From: Pseudomonadota bacterium
Lineage (GTDB): Bacteria > Pseudomonadota > Alphaproteobacteria > Elsterales > Elsteraceae
DNA: 21,374 nt
Reading direction: 5' to 3'
Assembly (NCBI GenBank): GCA_016195115.1
Contig: JACQAI010000289.1
Location: forward strand, 1-21,374
The number at the start of each line of letters is the position of its first letter. The first letter of the stretch is position 1. Below, one piece after another: positions 15,153 through 21,374 of this stretch. The notes under the pieces were generated by a model. It worked only from the letters and a program-made list of their open reading frames with translations, made no database searches and was not told where the DNA came from. The translations under genes were made by a program, and so were the position numbers.

Positions 15153-15344
15153 TTACTCCTCGTGCGGGCGGTCGCGGCCGAGCAGCGCCAGCAGCCCGAC
15201 GAGCGCCGCCCAGGCCATGTACAGGTAGAAGATCAAGGCCGGGATGCCGAGCGGCGCCGCACCGCCGGCGAAGATCGCGAGCAGCGGCGGGCTGAAGGCC
15301 AGCGCGCCGAGCAGGAAGAGTGCGATGAGGCGATCGCCCCTCAT
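15153..15344 (-). CDS. Small two-helix membrane protein (63 aa) between nuclease and kinase genes
   Basis: The product starts MRGDRLIALFLLG and has two membrane helices (about residues 5-27 and 34-56) and a charged C-terminus GRDRPHEE. The ATG at 15344 overlaps the stop of the exonuclease-fusion gene as TGATG; the frame is open upstream inside that gene, but the extension is Arg/Pro-rich shadow and is rejected. Its TAA stop lies inside the ribosome-binding site and one base before the GTG of the kinase gene, so the three genes are probably translationally coupled. It may be an accessory subunit of the symporter-kinase, by analogy with DUF4212 or YjcH beside symporters (inference). No family recognised. 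Confidence 0.8.
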   Translation of the reverse strand: MRGDRLIALFLLGALAFSPPLLAIFAGGAAPLGIPALIFYLYMAWAALVGLLALLGRDRPHEE

Positions 15345-17467
15345 CAGAAGTGCGCCTGCCGCGCGCGGATCTCGAATGTCATGCGCGAGGCCGCGAGGAG
15401 TTGCCCGAGGGTGTCGACGCCGCACCGCTCGAGCAGCTCAAGGAGCTTCGTGAAGACCGCCGCGGTGGCCATGGCGTCGCCCAGCGCGCTGTGGCGATCG
15501 GTGATGTCGATGCCGAGCCGTGCGGCGAGACCGTCGAGGCTCAAGTCGTCGAGATCGGGAAAGAGAAAGGCGGCAATCAGCAGCGCATCGAGCGCGACGT
15601 TGTCGAACCGCACGCCGGAAGCGGTTTCCTTGAGTTTCAAGAACTTGAGATCGAAGGCCGCGTTGTAGGCGACCAGAACCGCGTCGGCGACGAAATCGCG
15701 GAACTGCGGCAGCACGACCTCGATCGGGGGCGAGCCCGCGACCATCGCGTCGGTGATGCCGTGGAAGCGGATCGATGCGACCGGGATCGTGCGCCGCGGA
15801 TCGACCAACCGCGAGAACGTCTCGCCGGTCAGGATTCTGCCGTTGAGGACGCGAACCGCACCGATCGAGACGATCTCGTCGCCGTCCGACGGCCGCAGCC
15901 CGGTAGTCTCGGTGTCGAACACCACATAGGGCAAGGTCCGCAAGGGGGCCGCGTCGAGCGCGTGCCCGCCCGTCAGGGCAAGCAGATCGAAATCGTAGAA
16001 CTCCGGCCGCGCCGGCGGCTTGCCGCCGCCGCGCTCGCGCAGCGCGGGCTGGCGGCTCGCCGGCAGCGGCATGCGCAGGATGGCGCGGCCGGGGCGCGTC
16101 TCGCGGCTCCACATCTCGCTGTTGTGACGCTCCAGGACGCGACCCAGCGTGACCGGTCCGACGCTGCCCGCCAATGTCTCGGCGCGCCAGCCATCGAGCG
16201 TCGGCGACGCCACCGCCTCGCCGTCCCAAGCGATCTCGGCGTAGATGTGGCGATCGCTGAGCAGGGCCTCGAGGTCGAAGCTGGTCCGTCCGGTGGCGCG
16301 CGCCAGGCAGCGCGCGACATGCTCGAGCGCCAGCGCTAGGGAATGGCTGTCGCCGTGAAGCCACAGCGGCAGGCCGGTGATCGTGAGCCGTGGCCCGCCG
16401 CTCTCGGCGAGCCGGCGGGCGACGCAACTGAACAGATCGGTGGAATAGAGGTCGGCCATCGGCCAGGTCGCGGCCGCGAGGTTTTGATAACCGTGGTCGA
16501 GCGTTGCCAGGCGATCGCTGAGCCCGGCCGCCTCGCGCAGCATGACCTGCTCGAACTCGCGCCGCCGCTCCGGCGCCAGGTCGGGAAACGCCGCGGCGGT
16601 CTCGGCGGCGGCGCGCAGGTTCGCCAGCGGCGCCCGCAACCCCTCGACGGCTTCGCGCAGCAGGGCGTCGCGCCGCGCGTGCTCGGCGATATCGCGGGTG
16701 GCGTCGTTGAAGGTGAGGACGTATCCGGTCGGACGACGCGTTGCGTCGCGCACCAGGCTCATCCGACCCGTAAGCAGCGTGCTGCTGTCGGTGGTCGCCG
16801 CGACGATTGCCAGCGCCGGATCGCTTTCGGGCCGGCCGAGCAGCAACTCGAGCGCATGAAGGATCGGCTCCCGGGTGATCAGGGTGAACAGGCTGCGGCC
16901 GAGTCCGAGCTCGCCCCCGAGATGCAGCAGCGCCAGCGCCACTTGATTGTAGAGCAGCACCTGGTGATCGAGATTGCAGACGAGAACGCCCTCGGCGAGA
17001 TCGGACAGGATCGCCTCGAGCCGCTGCTTCTGCTCCTCGACCGAGCCGGTCGCCGCCGCGACGGCATCGCCGAACTCGCGCTCGACGGCGCCGAGGCGGC
17101 GGCACAGCGCGTCGACGGCTTCCGGGAGTGTGCCGAGCGCGGGATGCTCGGGCAGCGTCACGCGCCCGACCGGGTGAGTCTCGGCGATGAAGCGCGCGCC
17201 TGCGGCGAACCGGGCGAGCGGCCGCAGGAAGCGCCAGTCGAGGATGAGCCAGAGCACCCCAAGCCCGGCGGCCAGCCCGGCGGCAGCCGTCCAGCCCGCA
17301 TTGGCTGCCGCGGCGCCGTCGCTGTCCGCTTGCAGCACGACGAGGGTGACGATCAGGGCGACGGCCGCGGCCGCGGCCGCGCCGAACGCAATCGCGAGCT
17401 GGCGCTGCGCGACGCCGGTGCGGCGGCGCGGCGCGGCAGTCGACGCGATGGGCTCACTCCGCGGCAT
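15344..17467 (-). CDS. Membrane-bound PAS / degenerate histidine kinase / DnaQ-type 3'-5' exonuclease fusion
   Basis: The 707-aa protein has two N-terminal membrane helices (about 24-46 and 58-78), a HAMP-like or linker region, a PAS-like domain (about 148-262, starting RLEAILSDLAEGVLV), and a kinase-like region in which the phosphoacceptor motif reads VEGLRAPL (274-281), with Glu275 where His is expected. The following ATPase-like part (about 340-470) lacks the N-box Asn and the glycine-rich boxes. The C-terminal domain (about 513-685) is a complete DEDDh exonuclease: Asp518 and Glu520 in FDTETTGL, Asp606 in YNAAFDLKFL, His659 in DRHSALGDA and Asp664. It could be a signal-controlled nuclease, or a scaffold for the neighbouring kinase. 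The ATG at 17467 overlaps the response regulator gene by 14 nt. Confidence 0.92.
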   Translation of the reverse strand: MPRSEPIASTAAPRRRTGVAQRQLAIAFGAAAAAAVALIVTLVVLQADSDGAAAANAGWTAAAGLAAGLGVLWLILDWRFLRPLARFAAGARFIAETHPVGRVTLPEHPALGTLPEAVDALCRRLGAVEREFGDAVAAATGSVEEQKQRLEAILSDLAEGVLVCNLDHQVLLYNQVALALLHLGGELGLGRSLFTLITREPILHALELLLGRPESDPALAIVAATTDSSTLLTGRMSLVRDATRRPTGYVLTFNDATRDIAEHARRDALLREAVEGLRAPLANLRAAAETAAAFPDLAPERRREFEQVMLREAAGLSDRLATLDHGYQNLAAATWPMADLYSTDLFSCVARRLAESGGPRLTITGLPLWLHGDSHSLALALEHVARCLARATGRTSFDLEALLSDRHIYAEIAWDGEAVASPTLDGWRAETLAGSVGPVTLGRVLERHNSEMWSRETRPGRAILRMPLPASRQPALRERGGGKPPARPEFYDFDLLALTGGHALDAAPLRTLPYVVFDTETTGLRPSDGDEIVSIGAVRVLNGRILTGETFSRLVDPRRTIPVASIRFHGITDAMVAGSPPIEVVLPQFRDFVADAVLVAYNAAFDLKFLKLKETASGVRFDNVALDALLIAAFLFPDLDDLSLDGLAARLGIDITDRHSALGDAMATAAVFTKLLELLERCGVDTLGQLLAASRMTFEIRARQAHF

Positions 17468-17831
17468 CGCCGATCAGCCGTTTGACCCGGTCGACCAGCT
17501 CGCGCGTCGAGAACGGCTTGGTGATGTAGTCGTCGGCGCCGAGCGCGAAGGCCTTTTCGCGTTCGACATCGCGGCTTTTCGCCGTCAGCATGACGATCTT
17601 CACCCGCCGCAGCGCCGGGTTGGCCCGGATGCGCTCGCAGACCTCGTAGCCGTCGCAGCCCGGGGTCATGATGTCGAGCAGCACGAGGTCGGGTGCGCGC
17701 TCGTCGACCAGGCGCAGGGCGGTGTCGCCGTCATGCGCCACCCGCACGTCATAGCCGGCCCGGCTCATCAGGAATTCGAGCGAGAGCACGATGTTCGGCT
17801 CATCGTCGACCACCAGGACCGACCGCCTCAT
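17454..17831 (-). CDS. Single-domain response regulator (receiver only)
   Basis: The 125-aa protein is a lone CheY-type receiver. Asp9/Asp10 (VVDDE) bind metal, Asp53 in LLDIMTPG is the phosphoacceptor, and Thr83 (LTAK) and Lys105 (ITKPF) complete the active site. There is no output domain, unlike CrbR of Vibrio and Pseudomonas, which carries a LuxR-type DNA-binding domain. It is the first gene of the cassette that also encodes the nuclease fusion and the symporter-kinase, so the kinase is its likely phosphodonor. GGGAGGAG a few bases upstream of the ATG at 17831 is a strong ribosome-binding site. Output may pass through protein contact, for example with the nuclease fusion, or on to another regulator (inference). 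Confidence 0.95.
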   Translation of the reverse strand: MRRSVLVVDDEPNIVLSLEFLMSRAGYDVRVAHDGDTALRLVDERAPDLVLLDIMTPGCDGYEVCERIRANPALRRVKIVMLTAKSRDVEREKAFALGADDYITKPFSTRELVDRVKRLIGDAAE

Positions 17832-17846
17832 GGCTCCTCCCTGCCC

Positions 17847-17864
17847 GCGATCATAGCAGATCGC
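17847..17864 (-). promoter_or_regulatory. Candidate extended -10 promoter and palindrome upstream of the response regulator
   Basis: In the 37-bp gap before the response regulator gene the minus strand reads TGCTATGAT (17858-17850), a good extended -10 element; no -35 match is visible at the usual spacing. The same bases lie in a perfect 6-bp inverted repeat, GCGATC (17847-17852) and GATCGC (17859-17864), with a 6-base loop. Transcription from here would give a leader of roughly a dozen bases. This could let the signalling cassette be expressed independently of the upstream FAH gene. Confidence 0.35.
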
Positions 17865-17868
17865 CTGG

Positions 17869-18726
17869 CTAAGCGGCGCGCACCGCGACCTCCATGGCCC
17901 CGATGCCCTGCATCTCGATGCGCATGACGTCTCCCGGTTTGACCGGGCCGACCCCGGCCGGCGTGCCGGTGTAGATCACGTCGCCCGGATGGAGTGTGTA
18001 AAACGACGAGGCGTAGGCGATCAGCCGCGCGACGCCGTAGACCAGATGGCGCGTGTTCGACTTCTGGCGCAGCTCGCCATTGACCCACAGCGCGAAGTCG
18101 AGCGCGTCGGGGTCGGCGATCTCGTCCTTGGTGACCAGCCACGGCCCGAGCACCGCGTAGCTGTCGATCGATTTGCGGAAGCTCGGCAGCTCGGTGCCGC
18201 GCACCGTCATGTCGAGGCCGATCGCATAGCCGAAGATGTGCGCGAAGGCGTCGCGTTCGGCGATGTTGCTGCCGCCGGTGCCGATGATCACCGCGAGCTC
18301 GGCCTCGTGGTCGTTGCGCCGGTCGATGAAGCGCAGCGCCACGCCCTCGGACGGGCCGACCAGCGCGCTGTTGGCCTTGAGGAAGAGGCCCCAGTCGCCG
18401 ATCGTCTTGATCTCGCGGCCATGCGCGATGCCCTGGTCCTTGCGCGATTCCTCGACGTGGTCGTTGTAGTTGATCGGCGCGCCGATCAGCTTGTTGGGAT
18501 TGGCGACCGGGCTCTTGAGCCTGACCGCCGCGAGCGGCCGCTGCGGCGCCCGCGCCGCCGCCGCCGCGATCGCCGGCCGCACGCGTTCGAAGTTGGCGAT
18601 CAGCGGATCGCCCGGCGGCAGCGGCCAGCGCGGCGCCGGCAGTGCCTCGAGCGCGGCGCTGACGTCGCGCACGTAATCGCCTTCGATCAGCCCCAGGCGA
18701 TCGTCGTCGAAGCGGCACAGCCTCAT
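17869..18726 (-). CDS. Fumarylacetoacetate hydrolase family protein
   Basis: The 285-aa protein has the standard length and motifs of the FAH superfamily, which hydrolyses, decarboxylates or hydrates beta-keto or acylpyruvate-type compounds with a divalent metal. INYNDHVEE (85-93) carries the catalytic-type His90. Glu141 and Glu143 in HEAELAVIIG and Asp172 in GLDMT match the three metal ligands. GTPAGVGPVKPGD near the C-terminus is the other hallmark. The substrate cannot be told: members include ureidoglycolate lyase-like, acylpyruvase and 2-keto-3-deoxy sugar enzymes. It follows the DUF6166 gene by 12 nt on the same strand and precedes the response regulator by 37 nt. A functional link to the signalling cassette is not shown. 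Confidence 0.93.
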   Translation of the reverse strand: MRLCRFDDDRLGLIEGDYVRDVSAALEALPAPRWPLPPGDPLIANFERVRPAIAAAAARAPQRPLAAVRLKSPVANPNKLIGAPINYNDHVEESRKDQGIAHGREIKTIGDWGLFLKANSALVGPSEGVALRFIDRRNDHEAELAVIIGTGGSNIAERDAFAHIFGYAIGLDMTVRGTELPSFRKSIDSYAVLGPWLVTKDEIADPDALDFALWVNGELRQKSNTRHLVYGVARLIAYASSFYTLHPGDVIYTGTPAGVGPVKPGDVMRIEMQGIGAMEVAVRAA

Positions 18727-18738
18727 CGCGTCTCTCCG

Positions 18739-19035
18739 TCAGCTTTTGAGCGTGGCGAGCGCCTGGTCGATGTCGGCCGAGGTCAGGCGCCAGGCGTTGT
18801 CGAGCACGGCGATCACCGCCTTCATGAACGCCTCATAGAGCGCCAGCGCCTTGGTGTCGTCGCCCAGGTGGTCGGCGAGCAGCGCCAGCGCCAGCTGGGC
18901 CGGGCCGGCGCCCTCGTAGGTCCACTCGAACCCGGCGGGCGACAGCTTCTTGAGGTCCAAGCGCGGCGCCAGGCGCTTGCCGTCGACCGTGACGACCGCG
19001 CCGTCCAGGCTGCGCCCGCCCTCATAGATCTTCAT
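18739..19035 (-). CDS. DUF6166 family protein (98 aa)
   Basis: The 98-aa protein begins MKIYEGGRSLDGAVVTVDGK and contains GFEWTYEGAGPAQLALALL (residues 50-68), the core signature I associate with DUF6166. That family is small, soluble and of unknown function. The C-terminal half is helical and ends SADIDQALATLKS. GGGAGG eight nt upstream supports the ATG at 19035. The much longer open frame that continues upstream on this strand runs antisense through the alcohol dehydrogenase gene and is rejected. It is divergent from that gene across 72 bp and probably co-transcribed with the FAH-family gene. Confidence 0.88.
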   Translation of the reverse strand: MKIYEGGRSLDGAVVTVDGKRLAPRLDLKKLSPAGFEWTYEGAGPAQLALALLADHLGDDTKALALYEAFMKAVIAVLDNAWRLTSADIDQALATLKS

Positions 19036-19107
19036 GTCGTGCCTCCCGCGCCTGATCGAGCACTGATATGTTAGCACGTCAGGATCGCCAGAGCGGGAGG
19101 CAGGACG
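19036..19107. promoter_or_regulatory. Compact 72-bp divergent promoter region with mirrored inverted repeat
   Basis: The region separates the DUF6166 (minus) and alcohol dehydrogenase (plus) genes. GCCTCCCGC (19041-19049) and GCGGGAGGC (19093-19101) are perfect complements; both contain the Shine-Dalgarno stretch of their own gene, which explains part of the symmetry. Inside them lie CCTGA (19051-19055) and TCAGG (19079-19083). The only AT-rich core, around 19064-19073, offers TATGTT on the plus strand and TAACAT on the minus strand as overlapping -10 candidates, at similar distances from the two starts. Confidence 0.4.
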
Positions 19108-20211
19108 ATGCAGTTCAAGGCCGCGGTTCTCGATCGCGTCGGCGCGCCGTTGGTGGTCCGTGCCGTCACCGCGGCGCCGCTCGGGCCGTTTGACGTCGGG
19201 GTCAGGATCCGCGCCAGCGGGCTGTGCCACACCGATCTCGAGGCGATTCAGGGCTCGGTCGCGGCGCGCCTGCCGGTCGTGCTCGGCCACGAGGGCGCCG
19301 GCGTCGTCGAGGTGGTCGGCACCGCAGTCACCGCGGTCAAGCCGGGCGACCACGTGGTGTGCTCGTGGAACCCGCATTGCGGCCACTGCTTCTACTGTGA
19401 GCAGGACCTGCCGATCCTGTGCGATCGCCACATCGGCGCCCATCGCGACGGCACGATCGGCGACGGCCCGCCGAGACTCTCTCTCGAGAACAAACCCCTG
19501 CACCACTTCATGGCGCTGTCGACCCACGCGGAGTATGCCGTGGTCACCGAGGCCTCGGCGATCGCGGTGCCCAAGGACATCCCGTTCGACCGCGCCTGCC
19601 TGATCGGCTGCGGCGTCATGACCGGGGTCGGTGGCGCGGTGCGCATGGCGCGCGTCACCCCGGGCGCCAGCGCGCTGGTGGTCGGGGTCGGCGCGGTCGG
19701 GCTCAACGCCGTGCAGGGTGCGGCGATCGCGCGCGCCGAGCCGATCATCGCGGTCGACCTGTCCGACCACCGTCTCGGCCTGGCGCGCCAGCTCGGCGCC
19801 ACCGAGACCTTGAACCCCGCGCGCGACGATGTGCTGGCGCGCGTGAAGGCGCTGACCCACGGCCGCGGCGCCGACTTCGCCTTCGAGGCTGGCGGCGGCG
19901 AGAAGACCCTGCAACTCACCATCGAGGCGGCGCGTCCCGGCGCCACCGTGATCATCCTCGGCAAGACCGATCCCAATCAGCACGTGTCGCTGCGCTTCGG
20001 CTCGCTGATGGGCGAGAAGCGCATCATCCGCTCGAGCTACGGCAACGCCCGGCCGCAGCGCGACTTCCCGTGGCTGGCGCGGCTCTATCTCGAGGGCAAG
20101 CTCAAGCTCGACGAGCTGATCGATCGCCGCCTGACGCTCGAGGAGATCAACGACGGTTTCGCCGGCGTCAAGCAGGGCTCGCTGGTACGCGCGGTGATCC
20201 AGTTCAGCTGA
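19108..20211 (+). CDS. Zinc-dependent alcohol dehydrogenase (medium-chain, class III-like)
   Basis: The 367-aa protein is a medium-chain NAD(P)-dependent alcohol/aldehyde dehydrogenase. Catalytic zinc ligands are Cys40 (GLCHTD), His61 with Glu62 (GHEGAG), and a Cys in LIGCGVMTG. The structural zinc site is intact with Cys91, Cys94, Cys97 and Cys105 (CGHCFYC). The nucleotide-binding motif GVGAVG is followed by IIAVDLSDHRL, whose Asp after the second strand suggests NAD rather than NADP. The length and the loop after the structural zinc resemble class III formaldehyde-dehydrogenase-like enzymes, but the substrate is open. GGGAGG seven to eight nt upstream supports the ATG at 19108. It ends 6 nt before the stop of the convergent gene. 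Confidence 0.95.
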   Translation: MQFKAAVLDRVGAPLVVRAVTAAPLGPFDVGVRIRASGLCHTDLEAIQGSVAARLPVVLGHEGAGVVEVVGTAVTAVKPGDHVVCSWNPHCGHCFYCEQDLPILCDRHIGAHRDGTIGDGPPRLSLENKPLHHFMALSTHAEYAVVTEASAIAVPKDIPFDRACLIGCGVMTGVGGAVRMARVTPGASALVVGVGAVGLNAVQGAAIARAEPIIAVDLSDHRLGLARQLGATETLNPARDDVLARVKALTHGRGADFAFEAGGGEKTLQLTIEAARPGATVIILGKTDPNQHVSLRFGSLMGEKRIIRSSYGNARPQRDFPWLARLYLEGKLKLDELIDRRLTLEEINDGFAGVKQGSLVRAVIQFS

Positions 20212-20217
20212 GGGTTC

Positions 20218-20739
20218 TCAGGCCCCGAGTTCAGCCTTGAGACGGCGGAAATAGACGCCGGTGAGCCGCACGACGGCGCGACCGCGCTGCCAGCCCGGCA
20301 TGCTGCGGACGCGCGCGTAGAGGTCGTCGCGCACGCGCTGCACCCAGCCGTAGAGACGGGCGAACCAGCCGATCGACATCAGCTGCGGCCGGCAGACCGT
20401 GAACAGCCGGGCGACCACGCCGGTGATCGCGACCTTGGCGACCACCAGGACCGCGATGCCGAGCAGGGCGTGGCCGGCGGTGATCAGGTAGAGGGCCGCG
20501 AGCTTGACCGGGATGAGGAGCACGGTCGGCACGCCGAACAGCGCCATCGCGGCGTAGGGCGGCAGGCGGGCCAGCCGAGCCTCGAGCGCGGCGATCACCG
20601 GCAGCCGCGCCAGCCGCGCGATCAGCGCCGCCAGCCGCTCCCAGATGAACTCCTCGAGGAACATCCATAGCGCCGCCAGCACCACCAGGGGCGGGGTCAA
20701 AGCGCGGCGCAGCGCGGTCTTGAGGTCTTGCAGGGTCAT
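20218..20739 (-). CDS. Membrane protein of unknown function (173 aa)
   Basis: From the ATG at 20739 the protein has an amphipathic N-terminus (MTLQDLKTALRRAL) and a hydrophobic stretch at about residues 17-34. An Arg/Leu-rich helical repeat-like segment (ALIARLARLP ... ALEARLARLP) follows, then strong helices at about 63-90 and 91-112. The C-terminus is basic with WFARLYGWVQRVRDDLY. An in-frame TTG lies further upstream at 20781, but its extension is not helical and there is no better ribosome-binding site. I recognise it only as a hypothetical membrane protein type seen in alphaproteobacteria. It follows the ABC ATPase gene by 57 nt on the same strand; co-transcription is possible. Confidence 0.75.
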   Translation of the reverse strand: MTLQDLKTALRRALTPPLVVLAALWMFLEEFIWERLAALIARLARLPVIAALEARLARLPPYAAMALFGVPTVLLIPVKLAALYLITAGHALLGIAVLVVAKVAITGVVARLFTVCRPQLMSIGWFARLYGWVQRVRDDLYARVRSMPGWQRGRAVVRLTGVYFRRLKAELGA

Positions 20740-20796
20740 CGGGCCGTCATTCGATATCGGGTCGCCAGCCGGCCGGCGCAAGCGGGCCCGGACCCA

Positions 20797-21374
20797 TCAT
20801 GGGGCGGCGTCCGCCGCCGTGCCGGCGATCACGCGCATCACCGCGGCGTCGCGGCGCGCCTCGGCCGGGGTGCCGGCGAAGATGATGGCGCCGCGCTCGA
20901 GCACGTAGAGGCGATCGGCGTTGTCGGGCAGATGGTGGATGTTCGACTCGGCCATCAGGATCGAGTGCCCACGCCCCATGATCGAGGCGACGCCGTCGGC
21001 GATCGCCGGGATGATCGCCGGCGACAAGCCCTCGAACGGCTCGTCGAGCAGCAGCAGCTTGGGGTCGAGCGCCAACGCCCGGGCGATCGACACCATCTTG
21101 CGCTCGCCGCCCGACAGCTGCTGGCCGCCGCGCGCCGCATAGCCGCGCAGTTTGGGGAACACCTGATAGGCGAACGCCAGGCGCTCGGCGGCCGGGCGGC
21201 CGCCGGGATTGGTCCAGGTCGCGAAGGCGATGTTCTCGGCCACCGTCAAGCCGGCGAACACGTTGCTCTCCTCCGACGCGTAGCCAATGCCGAGCCGGGC
21301 GACGCGATGGGCGGGCAACCCGACCAGCGCGGTGCCGTCGAACGTGATGGTGCCGGCGGCGGCCCGCCGCAGGC
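20797..21374 (-). CDS. ABC transporter ATP-binding protein, LivF-type, N-terminus beyond window edge
   Basis: About 191 residues are visible; the Walker A part is off the right edge, and the frame is open to the last base. Visible motifs are GIGYASEESNVFAGLTVAEN (Q-loop region in the LivF style), the ABC signature LSGGERKMVSIARAL, Walker B LLLLDEPFEGLSP with the catalytic Glu, and the C-terminal DRLYVLERGAIIFAGTP. LivF-type subunits power uptake of branched-chain amino acids or related amides. The D-loop/switch region reads MAESNIHH where LivF usually has VEQN, a small departure. The remaining liv genes would be expected to the right of the window. Confidence 0.92.
   Translation of the reverse strand, partial: LRRAAAGTITFDGTALVGLPAHRVARLGIGYASEESNVFAGLTVAENIAFATWTNPGGRPAAERLAFAYQVFPKLRGYAARGGQQLSGGERKMVSIARALALDPKLLLLDEPFEGLSPAIIPAIADGVASIMGRGHSILMAESNIHHLPDNADRLYVLERGAIIFAGTPAEARRDAAVMRVIAGTAADAAP

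Noticed and set aside
19036..19983. Upstream extension of the DUF6166 frame
   Set aside because: It is antisense to the alcohol dehydrogenase gene; the ATG at 19035 has a good ribosome-binding site and matches the family start.
1..21374. Search by eye for CRISPR arrays, tandem repeats, insertion sequences, tRNA or rRNA genes
   Set aside because: No regularly spaced repeats, terminal inverted repeats with a transposase, or recognisable RNA genes were found; a tRNAscan or Infernal run would settle the RNA part.

Overview
The window looks like chromosome of a high-GC alphaproteobacterium. By eye it is strongly GC-biased with GC-ending codons, and it carries families common in Rhodospirillales and related groups: a DUF4212/VC_2705-type sodium symporter pair, an SSS-fused histidine kinase, a DUF6166 protein and a LivF-type ABC ATPase. 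The exact genus cannot be read from the sequence. No rRNA, tRNA, insertion sequence, phage gene or CRISPR array was seen.

Region 1 (1-5010, minus strand) is a tightly packed nucleotide-sugar operon that runs off the left edge. In transcription order it holds rfbF (CDP-glucose synthesis), rfbG (CDP-glucose 4,6-dehydratase), a zinc-finger C-methyltransferase, a RmlC-type epimerase, an NAD-dependent epimerase/reductase and a truncated polytopic membrane protein. Every junction overlaps. The set predicts a CDP-activated, C-methylated 6-deoxyhexose for surface polysaccharide. A divergent Gfo/Idh/MocA oxidoreductase (5098-6072) flanks it.

Region 2 (6073-7870) holds small genes: a 59-aa two-helix membrane protein with a GTG start, a 103-aa lipoprotein, and three small membrane proteins, one YggT-like.

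Region 3 (7886-17831) is the most interesting part and resembles the acetate-type CrbS/CrbR regulon of other proteobacteria. It has a DUF4212 plus sodium:solute symporter pair closed by a strong intrinsic terminator. Divergent from it are an unrecognised 199-aa protein and a CBS-DUF294 nucleotidyltransferase-like protein. Convergent to those is a second cassette: a receiver-only response regulator, a membrane protein that joins PAS and degenerate kinase modules to a DnaQ-type 3'-5' exonuclease, a 63-aa two-helix protein, and a 914-aa symporter-histidine kinase. The inferred picture is a transporter-like sensor controlling uptake or use of a small carboxylate. The membrane-tethered nuclease and the nucleotidyltransferase-like protein are unexplained parts of that circuit. 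An 18-bp palindrome lies in the 312-bp divergent intergenic region.

Region 4 (17869-21374) is ordinary accessory metabolism: a fumarylacetoacetate hydrolase family protein, a DUF6166 protein, a divergent zinc alcohol dehydrogenase, a membrane protein of unknown function, and a LivF-type ATPase cut by the right edge.
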